Shown one piece after another: positions 32,878 through 43,025 of a stretch of DNA of 64,000 nucleotides. The notes beneath the pieces were generated by a model. It made no database searches. It saw nothing but the letters and a program-made list of their open reading frames with translations, and was not told the DNA's origin. Source of the stretch: Colocasia esculenta (lineage: Eukaryota; Streptophyta; Magnoliopsida; Alismatales; Araceae). Position 1 is the stretch's first letter, and each line of letters starts with the position of its first letter. The stretch covers positions 66,439,184 to 66,503,183 of the forward strand of contig CM024764.1 in the NCBI GenBank assembly GCA_014218235.1, given 5' to 3'. The position numbers and the translations under genes are program-made.

Positions 32878-34600
32878 GGTTGATGTGAGACAAAGGGAGG
32901 AGGAGAACAGCTGGACCAGGAGGAGGAGGAGGAGAGAAAGAGAAAAGCAGGAGCAGAGGGAGAGGATGGAGAGAGTGCGGTTGAGGAGAGGAAAGGGTTG
33001 ATGTTTAAAAGAGGAAGGGAAGCAACATTTGAGGGAAGGTGAGGGGGTGAAGGGTCGTGGGCCAGCCTTTAGGGCTATTTAAAACCAATTTGAAATGGAA
33101 AGGGCCCACAAGAACTGGACAAAATGTGAATCGGTTGAAGTTCTGGATGGATCAGAATTCTGTCTGTCGACAGGCACAAGGCATCTGTCAGCTGAGGAGA
33201 ATTGTCCAAAAATGGATTTTGACAGAATTGAGAGCAAAATGAGTGTTCATATGAAATCTTAAGTTGGAGAACTGTGGTATACACTCATTACAAAGTGTCA
33301 TACATAATAGTATTAACACATTTCATTTTACACAGTGGTTCGGAGATAATAGTCCAGGAATCTTAAGTTGTAGCATGTAGAAGACACCTTACAAAAATAT
33401 ATGAATATAAGATAACCCATTGAATAAAATCGTTGAAGAGTTACTTATTTCTTGGTGGTGTGATGTTCAGTTGATGCTTGAAATTAATATTCAAATGAGC
33501 ATTTGACAAGAAACAAGCAATTTGATCTTAATTAAAACCATGGAGGCTTCACTCTATTTCAGTGTTGCATGAATGTTCATATTTCTTTGGGGTAAGTGGT
33601 AGTTCAGTTCACATTCACCTTTTGTCGTGAAGGCAGACATTTGTGATGCCCGTACCCCCAGTTACTCAGTATAGGTAACCATCATACCATTTTGCAGAGT
33701 TGACAGTTGAACTTTTTGACGCGAAGACAGACATTTGTGATGTCAATGTCCCCGGTTACTCAGTATGTGACCAATCATTGCTCTGCCTTTTCACCCCTTT
33801 TTTTAAATTGTTTAAGAAATAGGTAGTTTTCTCCTCTTATTGATTGAAACATCAAGTTCAAGGAATGTTTGAGGTCAAAAGCCAATGGGGAGTATTAGTT
33901 CCAAGAGTCTTCTTACTCGCCAAACCATTTTAGAAATAAGAGCATCCACAAAGAAGTTATTGAATAGAGTTGTGTTAAGGCCATTAGATTTGTTCAATGT
34001 GTCCTGGATGATACAACCTAAACTCATACACAGAGTATTATTTCAAAATCATTGTGATTAAGTTAATGTCTTTGCTACTATGTGAGTATGAAAGGTTATA
34101 TTTAAGTTTAAGTTGCCAATTCACCCCTTTTAAAAGAGTAATGAACAAACTCATTGAAAGTAGTGGACAGCTGAGGAGAATTCATAGAAGTTATTTGAAG
34201 CTTTGGATCAAGGGACATTTGGACCATCTGAAAGGGATATGATGACAAGATGATTATGAAAGATTTGTCCCTCAAGCAACTCACTCCAAAATTCTTTTTG
34301 GCTTACTCCCCCATAATGTATGCATGGTATGTGAAATGAGCATTCAAACAATTTCAGATATATTCATGCCAAGTAGGGTGCACAAAGAGGAAACATCCAT
34401 GAGCAAGTAAGCACCAACATTCCATTCATTTGAAGAGAGAAATGTGCCAAGACTGAAAGAGGCCAATTTAATTGGTTTTTGAGGTTTTAATTTTTCTTGA
34501 TGACCTTTATATAGAAGAAGACTATTGATACTTGGCAGGAGATTTTCCTCATGCATAATGATAGTTTCCGAAAAAGCCTAACTTGTCCTTCCACATTTCA
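32878..34600. other. Non-coding spacer between pol and env-like ORF (Sirevirus B)
   Basis: About 1.7 kb without recognisable domains. It includes a purine-rich GGA stretch (32880-33010), one CTGTCGACAG palindrome (33164-33173) matching the B U3 word, and a direct repeat at 33620-33775. It could be the leader for a subgenomic RNA of the env-like ORF; this is speculative. Confidence 0.5.
33620..33775. repeat. Two-copy direct repeat of about 55 bp
   Basis: Two imperfect copies beginning near 33629 and 33722 share CAGACATTTGTGATG and GGTTACTCAGTAT, separated by about 40 bp. Found only in the Sirevirus B spacer. Confidence 0.7.
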
Positions 34601-34635
34601 CCATTTGATATACCACATAGTCACCACACAAAAGG

Positions 34636-34876
34636 TCATTTATTCCTGAATTTAGCATTAGTTTCATTGAGGTTGCATAAGCCCATTTCTCTTCTCAGGA
34701 TGTAAACTGTCTTCTGACAAGGTTTTGTGAAGATATCAGCCACTTGTTTTTCAGATGGAATGAAGTTAAGTTCCAGGTTCTTGTTGGCAACCTCATCTCT
34801 CAGAAAATGATGTCTTATTTCAATGTGTTTTGTTCTAGATTGTTGAATTGGGTTCTTTGAAAGATTGGGCACTAGT
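34636..34876 (-). pseudogene. Sirevirus B pol, C-terminal RNase H piece
   Basis: Minus-strand segment encoding the end of copia RNase H (NLSKNPIQQSRTKHIEIRHH, then VADIFTKP). It continues across the Tekay-like insertion into 46277-48589, where the missing upstream part of the same domain lies. CTAGT at 34872-34876 is the duplicated target site. Confidence 0.9.
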
Positions 34877-37800
34877 TGTAAGACCCTCGAATTTTTCCGT
34901 CGTATTTTTCGTATTTATGTGTATATTGTGTTGGAGTATGTATGTACGTATTTACGTAGTATTAAAATAGCCTAAATATGTGTACATGTGTTTATATTAA
35001 ACGTAAATAGTGTATGTATTGCATGATGATAGTGTGAATATAATACCATGTACTTATTGCATGTATAGAAGCTTGGTATGCATGGTTTTCTGCATAAATT
35101 AGGGTTCTGGCCGAAGGCCCTTTTGGCGTCAATCCCCAGGCCGTTGAGGTGGTGTTAGCGTCCAGCCATGGACGCCAACCCTAATTCCGGCGTCCAGCGA
35201 TCTGGACGTCGACTTCTCTGGCCTGCATGCGCAGCAGAGCTGCAAACTTCTGAAGCAAGGCATGGCAACCATTGGGGGGATGTCCCCCAACGGCTCTGAG
35301 GCTGTCTAATCGGCATGGTGAGTGGGTGAGGGGCTCTCCTACACCCTGAACCCAAGTTGGCCTCTCCCCACTTCTCATTTCACCCTTGCAAGAGGAGAGA
35401 AGAAGAGAGGAAAACCCTAGAGCATTCTGTGAGAAAACCCATTTTAGAACCCTCAAATCCGATCCCTGAGAGCTGGATTGGAGATCTTCTGCATCAAGGA
35501 GGGAGCTGAAGCAAAGGGGAAGGATTCCACATCATCCCCTCGGCGTGGAGATCACCCAGGAGCCGGAGGAAGGCGATCTTGGAGGCACTTCTGCAACTTC
35601 TTGGAACTGCCCAAGGAGGTCTTCTTCGAGCCATAAACTCTTGGAGGAATTTTAGAGAGGCAAGTGACCTATCTATGGTGTCCCCGTATGAGTCTAGGTG
35701 GTTTTTGACATTTTTATGGAATTTTCCTCGAGTCCTAGACCCTCCAATTCACCCAAGATTTAGAGCTCGGGTCTGTGTTTCTGCACAGACCTGAGTAAAC
35801 GGCAAGGTCCCTGGACGCCCAGTTCATCCTTGGCGTCCATCGACCATGCCGCTGACTCTGAGTCAGCGGCCAGAGACCGCCGTCTAGTTCTTCTGAACAG
35901 AACAGTGAGCTGTTCTGTCCCTCTTGTATATTAATTTTGGTATGTTTTATGCGATGAGGATATATTGTACCCCTTATACTCTATGTATATTGTGCATTGT
36001 GGTTGTGGATGAATGTGATGTAATGGTGAATGTGGGGTGATGACATCTTGTAAAATTGTGAGCATAACTTGTAGATAACTTTTGCAAATTAATGTTCCAT
36101 GATTAGGATTAGTTAAATGTCTTGTTTTCAGTCTATTCATGAAGAATTGTGGGACATGTATGTATGTTCTGAATTTTTGGTAATTCATGCATACTTGTGG
36201 AATTGCTAGTAAGTTCGGTTCGGTAAAATGAAAGCTTGTAAAAATGGTTTGTGGTAACGGATTTATAGATGTATGAATTAGGATGATGTTGTATTCTGAA
36301 ATCATGCGTTAGTGTTCCCTGTGCAAAACAGTAAGTGGATGAATTTCAAATGTGTTAGACCCATGTTAGCTTAAATTGTGAATAATATGCTAATTAGGTG
36401 TTTGATTTTCTGTAAATCCTATTTAGCTCAGAAAAATCTGAAAAATTGAGAGTATGATTTGGAACCCGAAAACAGCATGTGGTTAAAATTTCAGGTCAAT
36501 TGGAACAGTAAATAAAAAGTTATGTGCTTTCATGTGAAATGTGATAATTCGTGCATATGATCGAAATGTGATTAGATTTTGTTTAAACCCAGCATGATTA
36601 ATGTGTTTACTGTGTGTTGAACCTTGAAAACTCTTTAGTACCATGTTAGGAAAAAAGAGGTGTTCATGTGAGTAAGAAAGTGTGAATGTATGAAGAGTGT
36701 CAAGTGTAAAACCATGTGTAAAACGGTAAATGTGTAAAAGTGTAAACTGTGCCAATGTGCTACTGCTTCCGAGAAGGCAGTGGAGCCGTATCAGGGAAAA
36801 GTCCCCCTGAGAAAGTTCATTGTGTTAAGTGACCCTAAGGGCATTAGGGGGAAATCCTGGAGGTGGACAAGTACCACTGGTTAGGGTGGAGACTTGTTCT
36901 CCCGGTCTGCGCAGTCCAAGAGTCGCCATTGTATTGCCTAGATGGCGTCTATGTGATGTGATGTGTTTGTGTCCTTCTTTGGTGGTTTGGACTATGTGTC
37001 ACGGCACTAAAACATGTGTAAAGTGTATGTGACCATGTGTAAACGTGTAAGTGATATGTGAATATGTATGTGTAAAGTGAACCATGTGAAAGAGGGAACT
37101 AGTGTAAAGAAAAATGTGAAATCTTAGATATGTAAATGTGTTATAGAAACCATGTGAAACTAAATCTAAAACCAAGTGAATTCAGAAAATGCATGTTATT
37201 ATTCTCATGTTTGTGTGTGCAAAAGTGTTTAGAATCCATGTTAGGAACAACAAATGAGTAAAATGGCATGATAGATCGTTCATGTGTTATGTTTAAGCAA
37301 CGTTGTAGCTTTCATGTGTAGGTTATAGTCATTGAACCATGTGAAACCAGCAACCTAAAGCATGATAAAAAGTTATGTATGTACTTAAGAACATGTGGAA
37401 TCCATGCTAATTATGTTCCCCGTTCATGTATGTAAATTATTCATGTCAATAGCTCTCACGTTTTGATTAAAGTCTCATGAGTGAATTGAATAGAGACCAT
37501 GTGATAGGTGAATGTTATTTTTGAAATCTGAAAGCATGCGTTATGTATAAAATTGTAGAACCTTCATGATAGGTTGAAAGCTTAAATGGACTTGCATGCT
37601 ATGTGTTGCAAAGTGTAATGTGCGTGTAGAAACCACTAGGACTTGTACGTGTATATCATGCATAGTGTTACTTGCTGAGTCCCTGGACTCACTCCTTGCT
37701 TCGGCGTACAGGTATAGTTGGTGACACAGTACCCTCGGAGGAGGCAGCGGAGACGGACTCCGAGCGTGGAGACTAGCCAGTTTTTGAGATCTTGTGATTG

Positions 37801-38118
37801 TGTACTTCTTAGTATGTACTTGGACATTGTATTAGGATTATCATTAAAAGAATGTAATATGTGGACATTTGTATTTCTATTTCAGCAAATTAAATCATGT
37901 GAATTTTAGTTCCATTTTGCAAATTGTAAACTGCATGTATGTTTAATGTGGATGATGAATGAAGAGATAGTTCTCTTTTACTTCCGCTACTCTGTTATAT
38001 ATATTCGCTTGTATCTCAGCTGTTTGTATCGTTGGGTAAATGTCCCACTGTGGCTGGCAGCACTCGCTATACCGACGTGGGTTGGTATAACCGTACCGGT
38101 ATAATGAGGGCCGTCTCA
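34877..38118 (+). mobile_element. 5' LTR of Tekay-like element
   Basis: Starts TGTAAGACCCTCGAA and ends GAGGGCCGTCTCA. The GGCGTCCA/TGGACGCC word array lies at about 35125-35215 and 35805-35885, with a perfect 23 bp inverted repeat at 35848-35870 (arms GCCGCTGACTC). About 36700-37100 is a degenerate run of ATGTGTAAA-like words. Short open frames inside (for example 35579-35794) recur in the 3' LTR without recognisable similarity and are not called genes. Confidence 0.93.
35848..35870. repeat. Perfect 23 bp inverted repeat in LTR
   Basis: Arms GCCGCTGACTC around a single T. Conserved without change in the 3' LTR at 43998-44020. Could form a strong RNA hairpin or bind a dimeric protein. Confidence 0.9.
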
Positions 38119-38123
38119 GAGAT

Positions 38124-38135
38124 TGGTATCAGAGC
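38124..38135 (+). other. Primer binding site of Tekay-like element
   Basis: TGGTATCAGAGC, complementary to initiator tRNA-Met, five bases after the LTR end. Confidence 0.93.
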
Positions 38136-38513
38136 GACAGGTGGAGATTACACATGAATATAACTAAGTCATCATCCCCATTGCATGCTAAATATGTCCA
38201 CATGTGTTGAAAACATTAATAAGAAGTGAAAAATAGATAAGAAAATGGTTAGAAAACTTAGTAACCTAGCTCTAATGGTGGCTGAAATTTTATGACAGCC
38301 ATGGCTTCCCGTGGATGACGTGGAGGTGCGCCAGCTCGTGACGACGAGCAGAGGCGTGATGATCAGGCGGAGCAACAGGCCCTAGCACCGCGAGGCCCTG
38401 TGCTTCCCCCACCGCCGCCTGTGGATTATGGAGTGTTCATGCAAGGTCTGGTGCAGGCCATGCAGACCCAGGCACACACTCAGGCAGCACTTCAGGCCCC
38501 GTTGGAGGCCCAG

Positions 38514-38596
38514 GTAAATTAATAAAACAGCTAAGTAGTCTGCTATTTGAATTGTATGATATTGTGTTTATTGTATATGCTTGTTGTTTAATGTAG
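38514..38596 (+). other. Putative intron 1 in gag (83 or 86 bp)
   Basis: Starts CAG|GTAAAT and ends TTTAATGTAG|CAG (tandem NAGNAG acceptor; the alternative end is 38599). T-rich like plant introns, contains in-frame stops, length not divisible by 3. Removing it joins two in-frame Gln/Ala/Pro-rich stretches. Evidence is sequence only. Confidence 0.7.
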
Positions 38597-38791
38597 CAGG
38601 CTCAGGCCCCAGCTCAGGACCATGGTGGACCTTCCATCATGGAGCGATTCAAGAGGATGACCCCACCCTCTTTTAAGGGGGAGAGTGATCCGCTTTTGGC
38701 AGAAAGCTGGATGAGGGAGATCGAGAAAATCTTCCGAGCCATCAGGTGTCCTGACGAGGACAAGGTGACCTTAGCCACCTACATGCTACAG

Positions 38792-38859
38792 GTATGCTTT
38801 AGATTATGCTTGAATGTTGGTTGTTATTGTTAGTTAGAGCTTATGAAGGTGTGTTGCAG
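38792..38859 (+). other. Putative intron 2 in gag (68 bp)
   Basis: Starts CTACAG|GTATGC and ends GTGTTGCAG|GAG. It interrupts the conserved LQ-[GE]-x-A-x-x-WW block of chromovirus capsids exactly between codons. Element D in the same window has that block uninterrupted (about 29750-29790). In-frame stops inside; not a multiple of 3. Confidence 0.8.
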
Positions 38860-39492
38860 GAGAGAGCTGATGTATGGTGGTCCTCCCTACTGCGTACGCG
38901 CTTCGAGGACGGAGCAGTATATGTGGCGTGGGACGCGTTCGTGAGGCTCTTCCGAGACAAGTTCGTCCCAGAGCACATCCAGGACAAGATGGAGCAAGAA
39001 TTCCTTTCCCTGACGCAAGGATCGATGACCGTCCTAGAATACGAGGCAAGGTTTTCTGAACTCTCTAAATATGCACCGCACATAGTAGAGGATGAGCGCA
39101 GGAAGACCAAGAAGTTCGTGATGGGTCTCAAACCATCACTGAGGACGAGGCTTGTGGCGTTCGACCACCGCACGCTAGACGAGGCCCTCAGCGCAGCCTG
39201 CAGACAGGAGGGAGAAATGGAGCAGTATCTAGAGGAGAAGAAGGCTTCGCAGAAGAGGCCGACAGCGACATTCCAGCGGCAAGATAAGAGGAAAACGGTG
39301 TACCAGACACCGCAGAAACAAGTGGCAATCAGCAACTATCAGGTACCCTCTGTACGTTCCCCCGGTGCGAAGAAGGAGTGTCCCCATTGTGGGAAGACCC
39401 ATGGAGGTTCGGAGTGTTGGTTAGTAGCGGGTAGATGCCTAAAGTGTGGGAGCAGCGACCACAAGATCAAGGATTGCCCGAGGCTTCAGTAG

Positions 39493-42400
39493 GAAGCTCA
39501 GCAAGGAGCGCCAGTACCAGCAGTAGCGGCAGCCGTGCTAGCTACAGGACGACCAGGAAGGCCTCGAGCCCCAGCTCGAGTGTTTGCGTTAGCTCGTGAG
39601 GACGCCGAGCAGGCGGAGCATGTCACCGAAGGTACAGTTCTACTTTTCGGTGTGCACGCTCGGGTTTTGTTTGATACGGGTGCTACTCACTCGTTCATTT
39701 CCGAGCGGTTCGCTAAGCAGTTAGCCTTAGAGTCAGGCATAGAGTCTGAGGAGTTAGAGGTCCCCTTGTCTGTGCACACCCCTGCGAGTACGGTATCGAC
39801 TAGGAAGTGCATTCCGTCGTTACCTGTGTGCATTGAGGATAGGTTCCTAGATGGGTGTTTCTTCTTGCTAAAGATGAAGGACTATGATTGTATCCATGGT
39901 CTGGATTGGCTAGAGGAGCACTATGCGTTAGTGGATTGTCGTAGGAAGAAGATTGTTTTCCGCATTCCTGGTGAGGACGAGTTCTCTCATCCCTTGCCAA
40001 AGAACTTAGCGGGAAAGTTAGTTATCTCTGCCATGAAGGCGATGCGCATGGTGAACAAGGGTTGTGACGCATTTCTTGCCAGCGTTATGCTAGTACCCGA
40101 TGCTGGTTCGTCACTGACTCTTGCAGAGATCGATGTGGTGCAGGACTTTCCAGATGTCTTTCCCGATGACTTGTCTGGATTGCCACCGGATAGGGAGATA
40201 GAGTTCACTATAGAGTTGCTTCCAGGTACCTCTCCTATCTCGAAGGCCCCATATCGGATGCCCCTGCAGAATTAGCCGAGTTGAGGAAGCAATTGCAGGA
40301 ATTGCTCGATAAGGGATTTATTCGCCCTAGCGTTTCCCCTTGGGGCGCGCCTGTATTATTCGTCAAGAAGAAAGACGGGTCACTTAGGTTGTGCATTGAT
40401 TATAGAAAGCTAAACCAGGTGACTGTGAAGAACAGGTATCCCTTACCTCGGATTGATGATCTGTTTGACCAGTTGCGAGAGGCATCAGTCTTTTCCAAGA
40501 TTGACTTGCGATCTGGTTATCATCAGTTGAAGATTAGGAGTGAGGATGTGTCCAAGACGGCATTTAGAACCCGTTATGGACATTGAGTTTTTGGTTCTTC
40601 CTTCGGATTGACCAACGCCCCTGCAGTGTTCATGGATCTCATGAACCGGGTGTTTAGTCCGTATCTAGATAGCTTTGTTGTTGTGTTTATTAATGACGTG
40701 TTGGTCTATTCTCCAGATGAGGCCACACATCGTCAGTATTTGAGGTTAGTCTTAGAGGTTCTCCGTGAGCACAAGCTGTATGCGAAGTTCAGTAAGTGCG
40801 AGTTCTGGTTGCGCGAGGTTCATTTTCTCGGGCATGTTATCTCCGGCGCTGGTGTAGCTGTTGATCCAGCAAGAGTCCAGGCAGTTATGGATTGGGAGAT
40901 TCCCAGGACCCCTTCGGAGATTCGTAGCTTCCTTGGGTTAGCTGGTTATTATCGGTGATTCATTGAGGGTTTCTCATCCATCGCCGCCCCTTTGACAAAG
41001 CTGACCAGAAAGGGTGAGAAGTTCGTATGGTCTGAGGCATGTGAGCGCAGCTTTCAGCTATTGAAGGCTAAGCTTACTTCTGCTCCGGTATTGGTATTGC
41101 CCAGTGGTCTAGAAGGCTTTGCCATTTATACGGATGCATCTCAGATTGGTTTAGGCTGTGTGCTCATGCAGCAAGAGAGGGTAGTAGCTTATGCTTCTCG
41201 TCAGTTGAAGGAGCATGAGAGGAACTATCCGACTCATGATTTGGAGTTGGCAGCTGTGGTTCATGCACTAAAGATCTGGAGGCACTATCTTTATGGTGTC
41301 AGATTCGAGGTGTTTACCGACCACAAGAGTTTGAGGTATCTTTTCTCCCAGAAGGAATTAAACCTGAGGCAGAGAAGATGGATTGAGTTCTTGAAGGACT
41401 ATGACTTCAACCTTCAGTATCATCCTGGAAAGGCGAACGTCGTAGCGGATGCTCTTAGTAGGAAGAGGTCTTCGCTCCAGCAGGGTTGGAAGATGTTGGA
41501 GGATGCAGCGTGCTCTATGACCGAGTTAGAGCCATCGTTGTGTCAGGCTTTTGTAGCTCAGCTGTCCCTTAGATCCTCAGTCTTGGATGAGGTGATTGAG
41601 CAGCAGAAAGCCGATCCTAGATTGTTAGAGTTAGTGGGTAAGGCGGGCATTGCTCGTGATGAGGACGGTGTGATTAGATTTCAGCACCGTGTTTGTGTCC
41701 CTGATGTAGTAGATGTCCGTGAGCATGTGTTAGCGGAGGCTCATAGATCGCGATTCTCTATTCATCATCGGGTAACACTAAGATGTATCAAGACCTGAAG
41801 AGATCATTTTGGTGGTCCGGCATGAAGAAGGATGTTGCGGATTATGTGTCTAGATGTCTAGTTGTCAGCAGGTGAAAGCCGAGCGGCAGCGACCATCCGG
41901 CCTTATGCAGAGGATGGATATCCCCGTATGGAAGTGGGAAGCTGTCACTATGGATTTCGTGTCGGTTTGCCTCGATCTAGAAGGGAAATGACTCGATTTG
42001 GGTAGTTGTAGATAGATTCTCGAAGACTGCTCATTTCTTGCCTATGAAGAAGAAGCAGTCAGTAGAGAGTTTAGCTAGATTGTATGTTAACGGTATCGTT
42101 AGATTGCATGGTGTGCCGAAGTCGATCATTTCGGATCGAGATCCGAGATTTACTCGAGATTGTGGAAGGGTCTTCAGGATGCGTTAGGTTCGGAGCTTAA
42201 GCTCAGTTCGGCGTTTCATCCCCAGACCGACGGACAGTCCGAGAGGACTATCCAGACGCTCGAGGATATGTTGAGAGCGTGTGTTCTTGATTGGAAGGAT
42301 GATTGGGAGCGTCATTTACCTCTTGTGGAGTTCGCATACAACAACAGCTTTCATGCTAGTATTGGAATGGCTCCATTCGAGGCGTTGTACGGTAGGCCCT

Positions 42401-42979
42401 GCAGATCTCCTTTATGTTGGGAGGAGACTGGTGATAGGCAGTTGATCGGACCGGAGTTGGTTCAGGAACTTCGGATAAGATTCAGCTTATTAGGAAAAGG
42501 CTTGTTGCGGCACAGTAGGCAGAAGAGTTATGCCGACATAGGAAAGGATTTGGAGTTCGAGGTTGCGATCATGTCTTCTTGAAGATATCGCCTACTCGTG
42601 GAGTTGTCAGATTTGGCAGGCATAGCAAGCTAAACCCTAGGTTCATTGGCCCATATGAGATTCTCCGACGTTTGGGCAACGTGGCGTACGAGCTAGCTTA
42701 CCCCCAGCTTTGGCTAGCGTTCACCCGGTATTCCACGTATCTATGCTCAGGAAGTATGTCCGAGATCCGTCTCATGTGATTAGTCATGAGCCCGTGGAGA
42801 TCCAGCCAGATCTTTCGTATGTCGAGCAACCAGTAGCCATTCTTGACCGGAAGGTTCAGCATCTCTAGAACAAGAGTATCGCATCGGTGAAAATTCTATG
42901 GCGGAACTTCTCACGTGAGGAGGCTACGTGGGAGCTTGAGGATGCGATGAAGAAGAAGTATCCCCTTTTGTTTGAGTAG
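39493..42979 (+). pseudogene. Chromovirus pol: PR-RT-RNaseH-INT-chromodomain
   Basis: Follows gag in frame after the TAG. Protease LFDTGATHSFISERF (about 39664). A one-base frameshift near 40258. RT: GFIRPSVSPWGAPVLF, KIDLRSGYHQLKIR (about 40500), a small deletion around 40585, GLTNAPAVFMDLMNRVF, and VVFINDVLVYS at 40680-40710 with Asn in place of the first catalytic Asp. TGA at 40956-40958. RNase H: IYTDASQIGLGCVLMQ to DALSRK (about 41125-41465). Integrase: zinc region near 41740 with indels, core about 41940-42400 including HPQTDGQSERT and YNNSFHASIGMAPFEALYG. Chromodomain (EQPVAILDRKVQ ... EEATWELEDAMKKKYP) ends at TAG 42977-42979. Multiple breaks, but well-preserved motifs. Confidence 0.92.
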
Positions 42980-43012
42980 TGTCGTTCTAACTTCGAGGAC
43001 GAAGTTTTCTTT

Positions 43013-43025
43013 AAGGGGGAGAGGG
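43013..43025 (+). other. Polypurine tract of Tekay-like element
   Basis: AAGGGGGAGAGGG immediately before the 3' LTR. Preceded by the GAGGACGAAGTTTTC segment typical of chromovirus 3' ends. Confidence 0.92.

Larger units (their letters stand above)
38301..39492 (+). pseudogene. Chromovirus gag with two putative introns
   Basis: ATG at 38301 (MASRG then in-frame TGA at 38316-38318, a CGA-to-TGA type change). The Gln/Pro-rich N-terminal part is read to 38513. After an 83 bp GT-AG segment the frame resumes (MERFKRMTPPSFKGESDPLL, about 38639) to 38791. A 68 bp GT-AG segment follows, then ERADVWWSSLLRTRFEDG from 38860. Capsid motifs LTQGSMTVLEYEARFSELSK and FVMGLKPSLR are present, plus two zinc knuckles (CPHCGKTHGGSEC and CLKCGSSDHKIKDC, about 39379-39480). 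It ends with TAG 39490-39492, in frame with the protease. Apart from the TGA and the two segments it is intact. Confidence 0.85.

Noticed and set aside
36700..37100. ATGTGTAAA-rich tract considered as a satellite or telomere-like repeat
   Set aside because: Degenerate, present in both Tekay-like LTRs at the same place, so it is part of the LTR and not an independent satellite.
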